Positions 39,040 to 47,713 of a stretch of DNA of 64,000 nucleotides are shown here, piece after piece. The notes beneath the pieces were generated by a model. The model was not told where the DNA came from. It did no database searches and was given only the letters and a program-made list of their open reading frames with translations. The stretch spans positions 124,001 to 188,000 of the forward strand of contig JBDHWG010000001.1 of assembly GCA_039810085.1 (NCBI GenBank), read 5' to 3'. Source of the stretch: JBDHWG01 sp039810085 (GTDB taxonomy: Bacteria > Chloroflexota > Anaerolineae > Epilineales > JAHCIE01). Made by a program: the position numbers and the translations under genes. The stretch's first letter is position 1. Every line of letters begins with the position of its first letter.

Positions 39040-41727
39040 CTACTTACCCAAGTCGGGGAGAGTATCCGGCTTGGGTATGTCAATCGCCGGGTTGGGCATA
39101 CGCGCACCCGGCGGCGCGTCGATTCGAGCAGGCAATCCTTCCTCACCGGTCTTATTCGCTACAGGACCGTACACTTCAAACTCCCATAGTGAATAGCCCC
39201 AGGACACATTAGCCTTTTTGACCCCCTGCATCAAAACGCAACAGGTATTGCGAGTAGCGAATGTGCGTTGTTCAACGCCACCCTGACCAGAGTTATTGGT
39301 GTCGACTGTCACCCAGGTGTTGCCGTCCCAGATCTTGAGCGTGTACATCCGTGCGTAGGCGGCTTCCCAACGCAGAATGACGCGATTCACGTTATACCAG
39401 CCCCCTAAGCTAACCCAAATCCAATCTGACTCGCTGCCGCCCTCGTACTGCTGTTTCGACGACCAACGAGTACCGGTGCTACCGTCAGTGACATTTCGCG
39501 GCCCAAATCGCGCCGTATCGTCCTGTTCGACATTGGCTGCGTTTGCATCCTGACCGCGCGCCAGGTTACTGCTGTTACTCCCGGCAAAGGTATACGTGCA
39601 TCCCCAGTCGGTCCACGCGGAGTTTCCGTAGCTATTACGGGCAAGCAGGTGGTGGCAATGGTAGGACTGGGGCGCTAGTCCGCCGACGGTATAGGAAGTT
39701 GTGTTGGCGCCAACCGAGACCACGAACTTATCGCCATCGTAGATCTCGAAGCTGGTCTCGTTATTGGAGTTATCGTTCCAATCCAGACGGATTTGGCTCG
39801 AGCTAACCGCTGTCGCTCGCAGGTTGCTCGGCGCTGCGGGTGCGCTCCCTGCAGCAAGGGTATACGTGCATCCCCAGTCGGTCCACGCGGAGTTTCCGTA
39901 GCTATTACGGGCAAACAGGTGGTGGCAATGATAGGATTGGGGCGCTAGTCCGCCGACGGTATAGGACGTTGTGTTGGCGCCGACCGAGACCACGAACTTA
40001 TCGCCATCGTAGATCTCGAAGCTGGTCTCGTTGTTAGAATTGTCGTTCCAATCCAGGCGGATTTGGCTCGAGCTAACCGCTGTCGCTCGTAGGTTACTCG
40101 GCGCTGCGGGCGGCTGATTTGCAGAAGTAGCAACCCATTTTACAGTGTCAACGTAAAGTCGCTTTCCTGATGGGCCGGTTGTATAGTCCGTTATTAAGAC
40201 AGTTGCTGCACCATGCGCATTGAACCAGTAAGTCCCCAGTGACATCCACCTTCCACGATTGTCGGACTGGTTACGCGTCAGCGGTGTAACGCCATCTCGG
40301 TGGAGAACCTTGTAGGTCACGCCGGTCGCCATCTGATCCGCTGCGACATCGGCTGGGATGAAGGCAAGAACCTCGTACTGGCCCGTTGTCGGGATGTCGG
40401 CCCCCCAAACAGCCCAGTTTTGGTAGTCGGATCCACCGCTCCCTGTCCAAAGCGAGCGCCCGCCGTCTCCAACGTTGACCGCCCGCCAACCTGATTCGGG
40501 ACCGAAGCGTTGGAAACCATTGTCGCCCTCACCGACAGAGGTGTTCGAGCGGAATAGCGACTGCTGCCGAGGGTCACCGAAGAAGCCGTAGGGATCGACG
40601 TTACCGCCGCCATTCTCTACCACCCAGAAATGCAAATGTTCCCCCGTCGAGCATCCCGTGCTTCCGCTCTGCCCAATAACCTCACCGTCGTTGATTGTGT
40701 CATTAGCTGCCCATTGTCGGTTTGTACGCGGATTGATGCCGATGGAAGAGAGATGCCAATAACGAGTGTCAAGTCCATTCCCGTGTCGGATCATGATCCG
40801 CGTTGCGTTGCGATACACGCCGTCGGAGCATAAGTCGCGGCTCGTCCCAGCAGTTGTTATGGTTCCATTAGTGGCTGCGCGAATGGTATCTGTCGCCGTC
40901 GTCCCAGCCATGCCGTAGTCGATGCCAGTGTGTCCAGCGTAACAGCTGTAGCCTAAAGTACAGCTCGCTGCTGTACCTGACAAAGTCCGGTTATCTGTGC
41001 GCGTAACGCTGGAATCACCACTTGTATGATCCATGAACGAATTGACGGGGAAGAAGCCGTCAAATGGCTTACGGAAGACCGGGGTCCAGTCTGTCGTGTC
41101 CGTCTTCATCGCCGTATCAATACTTCGACCGAAAACTTCAGTGTAAGTCTTACCAAAGTCAGCCAGCTTGGCGTGATCTTTGCTCCACAGCCCGAGTACC
41201 TCCTCAATAGCGCGACTTGCTGCATCGGGAGTACCTTCATACTGGCTGTATCGCTTCTGCAATTCTTCCCCAAGCCAGAGCACCTGATCGGGGAAGGTGA
41301 CCGGGGCAGTGCTAGCGAACGTGTCAAGCTTGTCAATACTATCCGGTGGAAGAGCAGAACCTTTCACAATCCCCCATCGCATCTCCAACAAGACGAGAAT
41401 CAACTCAGGGTTGATATTCCAGTCCTCGTGGACACTGGCGTTCAGGATGAGGTCGGCAGCAGAGGCTTTGTAGCCCCAGGCCGAGGTCTCGTAGACAGCC
41501 AGGGGAGAACCTTGCTGTTTCAAGAGGGACCCTATCTGCGCGGCATCGGCCAGAGTCTGCCTACGGAACAGATCGTTGGGAACGACAGGCGCTCCCTGCG
41601 CAAGCCTATTTTCCGGGGGGCTGGCCGCTAGGACAGGCGAGCTATAGAGAGTATCCAAGACAATGGCTAGGAGCAGTGCGAGGCAACATAGAGTGAGCAG
41701 TATACGTTTTCTTGAGGCAGTGTTCAT
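39040..41727 (-). CDS. Secreted multidomain M23 peptidase with FN3 repeats and discoidin-like domain
   Basis: An 895-residue exported protein. Order: signal peptide (about 1-35); a helical N-terminal region (to ~200); an M23 metallopeptidase domain (HTGIDYG, RYWHLSSIG, GEHLHFWV: zinc ligands His, Asp, His); a golvesin-like beta domain (RWMSLGTYWFNAHGAATVLI); two nearly identical fibronectin type III modules (PSNLRATAVSSSQIRLDWND twice); a discoidin/F5-8C-like domain (GGWYNVNRVILRWEAAYA); and a polar tail. Wall or polymer-associated hydrolase, inferred. ATG at 41727 after AAGGGGG. Confidence 0.9.
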   Translation of the reverse strand: MNTASRKRILLTLCCLALLLAIVLDTLYSSPVLAASPPENRLAQGAPVVPNDLFRRQTLADAAQIGSLLKQQGSPLAVYETSAWGYKASAADLILNASVHEDWNINPELILVLLEMRWGIVKGSALPPDSIDKLDTFASTAPVTFPDQVLWLGEELQKRYSQYEGTPDAASRAIEEVLGLWSKDHAKLADFGKTYTEVFGRSIDTAMKTDTTDWTPVFRKPFDGFFPVNSFMDHTSGDSSVTRTDNRTLSGTAASCTLGYSCYAGHTGIDYGMAGTTATDTIRAATNGTITTAGTSRDLCSDGVYRNATRIMIRHGNGLDTRYWHLSSIGINPRTNRQWAANDTINDGEVIGQSGSTGCSTGEHLHFWVVENGGGNVDPYGFFGDPRQQSLFRSNTSVGEGDNGFQRFGPESGWRAVNVGDGGRSLWTGSGGSDYQNWAVWGADIPTTGQYEVLAFIPADVAADQMATGVTYKVLHRDGVTPLTRNQSDNRGRWMSLGTYWFNAHGAATVLITDYTTGPSGKRLYVDTVKWVATSANQPPAAPSNLRATAVSSSQIRLDWNDNSNNETSFEIYDGDKFVVSVGANTTSYTVGGLAPQSYHCHHLFARNSYGNSAWTDWGCTYTLAAGSAPAAPSNLRATAVSSSQIRLDWNDNSNNETSFEIYDGDKFVVSVGANTTSYTVGGLAPQSYHCHHLLARNSYGNSAWTDWGCTYTFAGSNSSNLARGQDANAANVEQDDTARFGPRNVTDGSTGTRWSSKQQYEGGSESDWIWVSLGGWYNVNRVILRWEAAYARMYTLKIWDGNTWVTVDTNNSGQGGVEQRTFATRNTCCVLMQGVKKANVSWGYSLWEFEVYGPVANKTGEEGLPARIDAPPGARMPNPAIDIPKPDTLPDLGK
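39586..40110 (-). repeat. Direct repeat of ~258 bp encoding two FN3 modules
   Basis: Units about 39586-39839 and 39855-40110 are almost identical at nucleotide level (a few substitutions such as AGCAGG/AACAGG), indicating a recent intragenic duplication. Confidence 0.88.
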
Positions 41728-41923
41728 GGAACCCCCTTCAAGTCCTATTAAGCCACAAGCACCGATTGACAGAACGACACCTTGCGACCCCACAATGAAA
41801 AATAGGTGCAGGTGTAGACACAGTATACTCGACCCTTGGTCATACCGCATCAACCATACACGCTGATTTTCCCATATGTCACGACCTACGCTGTCTTACG
41901 TCCGGTCTACGTCACGGCGTACG

Positions 41924-42595
41924 TCATTGCAGCAGCCCCAACTCCCGTGCTGCTTTCCCTGCCTCCCGACGGCTGTTGACGCCCAGCTTGCCCAAGATAT
42001 TGCCGACGTGGGTTCGCACCGTGCCAACGGATATGGTCAGGGCCTGGGCGATTTCTTGATTCGTCCTGCCGTCCGCCAACAAGCTCAACACAATGATCTC
42101 GCGTGCTGTGAGGTCATGATCGGGCGAGGCGCGCGGCGCGAGTAACGCGGCTAACTGCTCGCGCCGTAGGGCCACATCGCCGTGGGCGACTTCCAGCAGC
42201 GCGTGGTACAGGTCGTCCAGCGAAGCGTCCTTGCTCACGTAGCCGCTCGCGCCTGCCCGTATCGCCTCAAGTACCCACGCTGGCTCACTTCCCAGGCTCA
42301 TCGCCAGCAGCCGAAGCCGAGGGGCGACACGACGCAGAGCCTTCAGCGTATCAATCCCGTGACGGACATCGATGCCGCCCTTCTCATCTGGAGCAAGGCG
42401 GAGCGACACGAGCGCGAGGTCCGCGTCTGCTGAAGCGGCGAGGGCGACAGCCTCTGCCTGGTGGCGGGCAATATCCGCCACGGTCAGCCCACGCGCCTCC
42501 AAAACGGAGCGCAAGCCTATCACAAAGATTTCGCTTGGCTCGACCACCAGCACGCGAATGCTCAGCGTGCCCTCTCTATCGTGTTGCCCCCCCAT
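41924..42595 (-). CDS. LuxR-family response-regulator-like protein with degenerate receiver
   Basis: 223 residues: an N-terminal receiver-like domain and a C-terminal LuxR/NarL HTH (LTAREIIVLSLLADGRTNQEIAQALTIS, in part, and VGTVRTHVGNILGKLGVN). The phosphoacceptor position, normally Asp in LLDLRLP, is Ser64 (ALVSLRLAPD), and the acidic pair near the N-terminus is reduced (VVEPSE). It therefore is unlikely to be phosphorylated in the standard way. No histidine kinase is adjacent. ATG follows ACGGGGGGAAC. Upstream of, and on the same strand as, the secreted M23 protein, 196 nt away; it could regulate it. Confidence 0.88.
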   Translation of the reverse strand: MGGQHDREGTLSIRVLVVEPSEIFVIGLRSVLEARGLTVADIARHQAEAVALAASADADLALVSLRLAPDEKGGIDVRHGIDTLKALRRVAPRLRLLAMSLGSEPAWVLEAIRAGASGYVSKDASLDDLYHALLEVAHGDVALRREQLAALLAPRASPDHDLTAREIIVLSLLADGRTNQEIAQALTISVGTVRTHVGNILGKLGVNSRREAGKAARELGLLQ

Positions 42596-42785
42596 GTTCC
42601 CCCCGTGATTCGATGGCTGCCAACAGCATGCAATGTTTGAGCGTCAGGACTATGGACGACGAAAGCGGGAGCAGCAAAGCGTCCCGCATCACGCCTTCAC
42701 ACCCCTTCGCGCTGTTTGTAGCCCGGCCAATTGCCCATCTCGTCATCACTTAAAATGATGCAACAGGCTCATACAACATTTCATC

Positions 42786-42814
42786 TTGACACGGAACGCC
42801 AGAGATGGGAGAAT
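42786..42814 (+). promoter_or_regulatory. Promoter of the SH3 lipoprotein gene
   Basis: TTGACA (42786-42791), 17-nt spacer, GAGAAT (42809-42814). About 70 nt before the ATG at 42885. Confidence 0.45.
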
Positions 42815-42884
42815 CGTTTACACTAGCGGGGTGCTAATGATTGTGGACTATTCATAACGCAGTTATCACCCGAGGACACCGCCG

Positions 42885-43652
42885 ATGAAACGATTCGCCC
42901 ATCTCTTGTTGCTCCCCGCGCTCCTGGCGCTGCTGGCGCTGGCGAGTTGCATGCCGTCCTTCTTGACGACAGGCGGCGGCACGACGAGCGCTACACCCCC
43001 CGCCGCATCACCCGTTGCCCTAGTCCCTACAGCGGCATTACCCGCCGCGCCGACCGCTGCGCCCACCAACCCGCCCGCTTCACCGACATCGCCGCCCACA
43101 ATGCCCCCGCCGCCGACCGTTCCACCACCGACGCCCCGACCGACGATCCCGCCGACCCCGCCGCCGCTCTCGGCCGACGTGCAGTACATCACGACGGTGG
43201 ACGAGGTCGTGATCCGCGATGGCCCAGGCCCGGACTACACGCGTATCGGGCAGGTGGCTGCCGGCCAACTTGTGAAGGTGACCGGCGTTAGCCCCGACCG
43301 GCGCTGGTGGCGCGTGATGTGCCCTAGCGAGGCGCCCGGCAATTGCTGGATGAGCGGGGACCCCAGCCTCACCAAGCCCGCCCAGCCGCCGGCCGGCCCA
43401 ACGCCGGCCGCTGCTGGCGCGCAGCCAACGGACGTGAAGTTCGTCATGGCGTTGGACAACGTCGTGATTCGCGGCGGTCCGGCCGAGCGCGCCCCTAAGA
43501 TTGGCGTCGTCTACGAAGGCCAGATCGCTAAGGTCACGGGCGCGAGCGCCGACAAGGCGTGGTGGCGCGTCATCTGCCCCGACGACACCGTCGGCGAGTG
43601 CTGGATGTCCGCCGACGCCAAGCTCACCAAGCCCACCGTCCCACCGAGGTAG
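42885..43652 (+). CDS. Lipoprotein with two bacterial SH3 domains
   Basis: 255 residues. Signal peptide with lipobox ALASC (Cys about residue 23), a Pro/Thr-rich linker (about 30-95), then two SH3b repeats: TTVDEVVIRDGPGPDYTRIG...WWRVMCPSEAPGNCWMSGDPS and ALDNVVIRGGPAERAPKIGV...WWRVICPDDTVGECWMSADAK. Each carries a Cys pair (CP..NC / CP..EC), probably a disulphide. SH3b domains bind wall polymers or metal/peptide ligands; the ligand is unknown. ATG with CGAGGACACC upstream. Confidence 0.88.
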   Translation: MKRFAHLLLLPALLALLALASCMPSFLTTGGGTTSATPPAASPVALVPTAALPAAPTAAPTNPPASPTSPPTMPPPPTVPPPTPRPTIPPTPPPLSADVQYITTVDEVVIRDGPGPDYTRIGQVAAGQLVKVTGVSPDRRWWRVMCPSEAPGNCWMSGDPSLTKPAQPPAGPTPAAAGAQPTDVKFVMALDNVVIRGGPAERAPKIGVVYEGQIAKVTGASADKAWWRVICPDDTVGECWMSADAKLTKPTVPPR

Positions 43653-43683
43653 GAACGTCTCCTACCTCACGGCGAAGAGGAAT

Positions 43684-43760
43684 GGAACGCAGAGGCGCAA
43701 AGGCGCAGAAAAAGAACAATAGACGTTTCTTGCTCTGCGTCTCTGCGCCTCTGCGTTGCC
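43684..43760. repeat. Period-8 hairpin repeat
   Basis: Left arm GGAACGCAGAGGCGCAAAGG.. and right arm ..CTGCGTCTCTGCGCCTCTGCG are imperfect inverted copies, each made of degenerate ~8-nt units. Located between the SH3 lipoprotein and AlkD genes. Confidence 0.75.
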
Positions 43761-43799
43761 TAGTCTTCGAAGCCACGACCTATACGAGTAGAGGATGAC

Positions 43800-44486
43800 A
43801 TGATGCCTTTAGATGAGGTGATGGGCAGGTTGCGAGTGCTGGCGCGACCGGGCGAGATCGAGGGCATGGCGCGTTTCGGCATGACGCCCGACCGCCGCCT
43901 CGGTCTCTCTGTCCCGGCGATGCGCCAGCTTGCCAAGGAGATCGGCAAGGACCACGCCCTCGCCCTTCAACTCTGGGACACCGGCATCCCGGACGCGCAG
44001 ATGGTCGCCGCCATGATCGACCGTCCCCAGGACGTGACCGAGGCGCAGATGGAGGCATGGGTCGCCGACTTCAACTCGTGGGATGTGTGCGACCAGGTGT
44101 GCGGCAACCTGTTCGAGAAGACGCCCTTCGTGTGGCAGAAGATCACTGCGTGGGCAGCGCGCGACGAGGAGTACGTGCGCCGCGCCGCCTTCGCCATGAT
44201 CGCTGGGCTGGCCTGGCACGACAAGCGCGTCACCGACGACCAGTTCATCGCCACGTTCCCCTTGATGAAGGCCGCTGCGACGGACGACCGCAACTTCGTC
44301 AAGAAGGCCGTCAACTGGGCATTGCGAAATATCGGCAAGCGCAATGCCGCGCTCAACGCCGCTGCCATCGAAGCCGCGCGGGACATCGGGCGTATCGACT
44401 CGCGCGCTGCCCGCTGGATCGCCGCCGACGCCCTGCGCGAGCTTCAGAGCGACGCCGTCCAGCAGCGCCTCCAGATTGCGCGCTAG
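43800..44486 (+). CDS. DNA alkylation repair protein, AlkD-like
   Basis: HEAT-repeat DNA glycosylase fold of 228 residues, removing bulky alkylated bases in base excision repair. WVADFNSWDVCDQVCGNLFEKTPFVWQK (seen in part) is the AlkC/AlkD core with the catalytic Asp and aromatic residues, followed by RRAAFAMIAGLAWHDK and KKAVNWALRNIGKRN. First ATG of two adjacent ATGs used; AGAGGATGAC upstream. No LexA-type box is visible ahead of it. Confidence 0.92.
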   Translation: MMPLDEVMGRLRVLARPGEIEGMARFGMTPDRRLGLSVPAMRQLAKEIGKDHALALQLWDTGIPDAQMVAAMIDRPQDVTEAQMEAWVADFNSWDVCDQVCGNLFEKTPFVWQKITAWAARDEEYVRRAAFAMIAGLAWHDKRVTDDQFIATFPLMKAAATDDRNFVKKAVNWALRNIGKRNAALNAAAIEAARDIGRIDSRAARWIAADALRELQSDAVQQRLQIAR

Positions 44487-44524
44487 GCACAGCGCCACAA
44501 TCCAGCTTGCGGGCGCTTGGGAGA

Positions 44525-44600
44525 ATCAACCACGGAAGGCAGGGAATACACGGAATGGGAGAACACTGTTTACGGGCATTCCGTGTTTTTCGTGATTCCC
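44525..44600. repeat. Period-8 hairpin repeat, shorter copy
   Basis: CCACGGAAGGCAGGGAATACACGGAATG paired imperfectly with CATTCCGTGTTTTTCGTGATT. Behind alkD; may also terminate it. Confidence 0.65.
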
Positions 44601-44617
44601 CCTGAAAGGAGCATAAA

Positions 44618-45457
44618 TTGGTCACGCTAGAAGGAAAGGTAGCCCTCGTCACCGGAGCCAGCCGGGGCGTCGGCAAAGGTGTTGCCCTCGGTCTTGGCGA
44701 GGCGGGCGCGACAGTCTACATCACCAGCCGCACCGTCGAGGCGGGGCAATCGCCGGGCGCTCAGGGCGGCACAATCCACGATACTGCCGTCGAAGTCACG
44801 CGGCTCGGCGGGCGCGGCATCGCCATGCGCTGCGACCACCGCGACGACAACGCCGTGGCCGCCGTGTTCCACCACATCGCCGACGAGCAGGGACGGCTGG
44901 ATATCCTGGTCAACAACGTCTGGGGCGGCTACGAGCACTTCTACGATGGGACCGAATTCTGGAAAGAAGCGGGCTTCTGGACCGAACCTATCGCCCGCTG
45001 GGATGCCATGTTCCAGGCCGGCGTGCGCGCCCACTACGTCGCCAGCGTCCTGGCCGCGCCGATGATGATCGCCCAGGGGTCGGGCTTGATCGTCAACATA
45101 TCGTTTTTTGCCGCTCAACGGGATGATCGCGGCGTCGCGTACGGCGCGGCGAAGGCCGCCGACGACCGCATGGCGGCGTGCATGGCCCACGAGCTGCGCC
45201 CGCATAACGTCGCCGCCATCTCCCTCTATCCCGGCCTGGTACGAACCGAGGGCGTCTTACGCGCAGGCGACTTCTTCGACCTGTCCAACTCGGAGTCGCC
45301 CCAGTTCATCGGCCGCGCCGTCGCCGCTCTGGCCGCCGACCCCAACGTCATGCAAAAGTCGGGGCAGGTCCTCGTTGCCGCTGCGCTCGCCCTGGAGTAC
45401 GGCTTCAGCGACATTGACGGCAAGCAGCCGCGTCCCCTCACCGTCGCCGAAATCTAG
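44618..45457 (+). CDS. SDR family oxidoreductase
   Basis: Short-chain dehydrogenase/reductase of 279 residues. Cofactor-binding TGASRGVGKGVALGLG at about 12-27, NNVWGGY in the fourth strand region, the catalytic Tyr-x3-Lys in VAYGAAKAADD, and the start of the C-terminal domain YPGLVRTEGVL. Long for a classical SDR because of an inserted stretch around EFWKEAGFWTEPIARWDAM, as in eukaryotic DHRS1-like proteins. The start codon appears to be TTG at 44618 with GAAAGGA upstream. Substrate unknown. Confidence 0.9.
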   Translation: MVTLEGKVALVTGASRGVGKGVALGLGEAGATVYITSRTVEAGQSPGAQGGTIHDTAVEVTRLGGRGIAMRCDHRDDNAVAAVFHHIADEQGRLDILVNNVWGGYEHFYDGTEFWKEAGFWTEPIARWDAMFQAGVRAHYVASVLAAPMMIAQGSGLIVNISFFAAQRDDRGVAYGAAKAADDRMAACMAHELRPHNVAAISLYPGLVRTEGVLRAGDFFDLSNSESPQFIGRAVAALAADPNVMQKSGQVLVAAALALEYGFSDIDGKQPRPLTVAEI

Positions 45458-45470
45458 CCCGGAGGCCGCC

Positions 45471-45911
45471 ATGTCCAGCCCGCTCCTCACCGTGCGTCGG
45501 GCGGTTCCCGCTGACGCCGACGATATTGCCCGCCTCAACCTCGCCTTCAACGACCTGCGCACAACGGTCGAATACATCGCCGCGTATCTTGCCGACGACG
45601 CGCCGGCTGAGACGGTGTACGTGGCCGAGGTGGATGGGCAGGTGGTGGGCCTGGCTTCGCTGCGCCTGCTGCCCCAGGCCCTCGACCCCATCCCCTACGC
45701 CGAACTGAGCGAACTTTACGTGGACGACGCCTATCGCCGCCATGGCGTGGGCCAGGCTCTCGTGCGCACCATCGAGGCCGAGGCGCGGGCGGCGGGCGCA
45801 CAGCAAATGGTGCTGCTCACCGCCTGGCGCAACACGGACGCCCACGCCTTCTACCACGCCCTGGGCTACCGACTCTACACCATCACCATGCGCCGCCCGC
45901 TTGGGGATTAG
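45471..45911 (+). CDS. GNAT family N-acetyltransferase
   Basis: 146 residues with the acetyl-CoA fold: VRRAVPADADDIARLNLAFN, YAELSELYVDDAYRRHGVGQALVR (Q/RxxGxA-type pyrophosphate loop), AWRNTDAHAFYHALGYRLY. Acceptor unknown. ATG after GGAGG, 13 nt behind the SDR stop codon, so probably co-transcribed with it. Confidence 0.9.
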   Translation: MSSPLLTVRRAVPADADDIARLNLAFNDLRTTVEYIAAYLADDAPAETVYVAEVDGQVVGLASLRLLPQALDPIPYAELSELYVDDAYRRHGVGQALVRTIEAEARAAGAQQMVLLTAWRNTDAHAFYHALGYRLYTITMRRPLGD

Positions 45912-45929
45912 CGGCGCAGCGGCGGTCTG

Positions 45930-46031
45930 GACCACGAAAGGTTGAAAGGCCGCGAAAGGGGCGAAAAAAGAGGCTCGCCACACGACTCTTTTTTCGTGTC
46001 TTTCGTGTCGTTTTCGCGTCCTTCGTGGTCC
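45930..46031. repeat. Period-8 hairpin repeat, complete copy
   Basis: Begins GGACCACGAA and ends TTCGTGGTCC; arms consist of degenerate CGAAAGG-like units (left) and CTTTCGTG-like units (right). Between GNAT and AKR genes. Confidence 0.82.
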
Positions 46032-46076
46032 AGAGGCCCCGCAGCGCTTGCATGGTATCCTGCCACGGCATCATAA

Positions 46077-46105
46077 TTGTTAGGCAAGTTGTACAGTCGT
46101 AGGAT
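46077..46105 (+). promoter_or_regulatory. Sigma-70 promoter of the aldo/keto reductase gene
   Basis: TTGTTA (46077-46082), 17-nt spacer, TAGGAT (46100-46105), overlapped by CAAGTT...AACTTG inverted half-sites that could bind a repressor. Confidence 0.6.
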
Positions 46106-46141
46106 AACTTGCGCCACGCGCTGACAAGGTGATTGTTAGTC

Positions 46142-47116
46142 ATGAAAACGTATCGTCTCCCGAACACGGACCTGGAAGTCTCCCGTATCGCCCACGGCTG
46201 CATGACCCTCGGCGGCCCGTGGAATAGCCCGACCGCCGCCGCCGACACCCGTGCCCAAGCTGAGCGCGTCATCAGCGCCGCCCTAGACCACGGCATCAAC
46301 TTCTTCGACCACGCCGACATCTACAGTCGTGGCAAGTCTGAAAGCGTCTTCGGCGACGTCCTGCAGGACATGCCCGGTGTCCGCCAGCGCATCGTTATCC
46401 AGACCAAGTGCAGCATTCGCTTCCGGGGCGACCCACACGCCGACGACCCCGGCCGCTACGACTTCAGCTACGAGCACATCGTCAGCTCAGTCGAGGGCAG
46501 CCTGCGCCGCCTGCGCATCGACACTATTGACATCCTCCTGCTGCATCGCCCCGATGCTCTGATGGAGCCGGCCGAGATCGCCCGCGCCTTTTCCGAGCTG
46601 CACAGCAGCGGCAAGGTGCGCTATTTCGGCGTCAGCAACTTCAACGTCGGCCAGATGGCGATGCTGCAGAAGCACATCGACCAGCCCCTCGTCGCCAACC
46701 AGCTCGAGCTGAACGTCCTCCACAACGATCTCATCAACGACGGCGTCGTCGTCAACATTGAGGGTGACAACTACAGCGGCGCGACGGGCATCCTCGACTA
46801 TTGCCGCCTGCACGACATCCTGGTCCAGGCGTGGTCGCCCGTCGCCCAGGGCCACATCATCAACCCACCGGAGAACGCCGACGCCCGCGTGCGCATGGCC
46901 GCTGGCGCGATCGAGCACATGGCTGAGGCAAAGGGCGTCAGCCGCGAGGCCATCGCCCTGGCGTGGCTCCTGCGCCACCCCGCCCCCATCCAGCCCATCA
47001 TCGGCACGACGAACGTCGAGCGCATCGCCGCCAGCGCCCAGGCCGACGAGGTCGAGCTGACGCGCTCGGAGTGGTACAGCCTGTTCATCGCCGGACGCGG
47101 CGGTCCCCTGCCCTGA
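46142..47116 (+). CDS. Aldo/keto reductase
   Basis: 324-residue NADPH-type AKR TIM barrel of the YdhF/YdjG class. Catalytic residues: Asp and Tyr/His region FFDHADIYSRGKSE (Asp51 and Tyr56 equivalents), Lys in IQTKCS, His in LLHRPDALMEP; cofactor end IIGTTNVERI. ATG at 46142 after AAGGTGATTGTTAGTC; an in-frame TTG nine nt upstream is weaker. Three nt ahead of the next GNAT gene; probably one transcript. Confidence 0.93.
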   Translation: MKTYRLPNTDLEVSRIAHGCMTLGGPWNSPTAAADTRAQAERVISAALDHGINFFDHADIYSRGKSESVFGDVLQDMPGVRQRIVIQTKCSIRFRGDPHADDPGRYDFSYEHIVSSVEGSLRRLRIDTIDILLLHRPDALMEPAEIARAFSELHSSGKVRYFGVSNFNVGQMAMLQKHIDQPLVANQLELNVLHNDLINDGVVVNIEGDNYSGATGILDYCRLHDILVQAWSPVAQGHIINPPENADARVRMAAGAIEHMAEAKGVSREAIALAWLLRHPAPIQPIIGTTNVERIAASAQADEVELTRSEWYSLFIAGRGGPLP

Positions 47117-47119
47117 TTT

Positions 47120-47626
47120 ATGGACAAGACCATCATTCTCCGCCCGGCGACGCTGGCCGACCTGGCCCACATCGTCGCCATGGACCGCGACCTATTCGGC
47201 GAGCATGGGACGGAGGAAGACCCGGCGATTATTCGCGCCCGGCTGGAAGTGTTTCCGGTCGGGTGCGTCGTGTTGGAGGAACGGGCGAATGGGCAGCCGC
47301 CGCGCTTCGTGGGCTACCTCACGACCGAGAAGTGGGCCGAGGCGCGAGAGCCAACGCTGGACGAAGACCCGCGCCTGACCCATGTCCCCGATGGGCGCGT
47401 GCTCAACATCACGACCCTCGCCGTCGGCCGGCCCGACCAGCGGGGAGGATTGGGGGCGCGCCTGCTGGCCTACGCTGAGGACCTGGCGCGGCAGGAGGGC
47501 TGTGGCGAGATTATCCTGGAGACGGAGCAGGCAGAGCGTTTCTACCTGCGCTACGGCTTCGAGACGTTGGGTGAGCGGCGGCAGCGTGGCGCGCACCTCA
47601 TCATCATGCGCAAGCGCCTGGCGTAA
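47120..47626 (+). CDS. GNAT family N-acetyltransferase
   Basis: 168 residues. ATLADLAHIVAMDRDLFGEHG at the N-terminus, LNITTLAVGRPDQRGGLGARLLAYAEDLARQEG (beta4-alpha3 acetyl-CoA loop GxGxxLL-like) and YLRYGFETLGERRQRGAHLIIM. The ATG is 3 nt behind the AKR stop codon. Acceptor unknown. Confidence 0.88.
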   Translation: MDKTIILRPATLADLAHIVAMDRDLFGEHGTEEDPAIIRARLEVFPVGCVVLEERANGQPPRFVGYLTTEKWAEAREPTLDEDPRLTHVPDGRVLNITTLAVGRPDQRGGLGARLLAYAEDLARQEGCGEIILETEQAERFYLRYGFETLGERRQRGAHLIIMRKRLA

Positions 47627-47713
47627 CTCTGTCGTTGCGACCGCAACCAAGCCCATAGTCCCTGGACGGGGAGATGTTTAGCGCCCTGTCTCGTCTCGTG
47701 AGGCGACTCCCTC

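Noticed and set aside
41728..41853. Upstream start (42 extra codons) for the multidomain M23 protein
   Set aside because: The signal peptide begins properly at the ATG at 41727, which has an AAGGGGG ribosome site.
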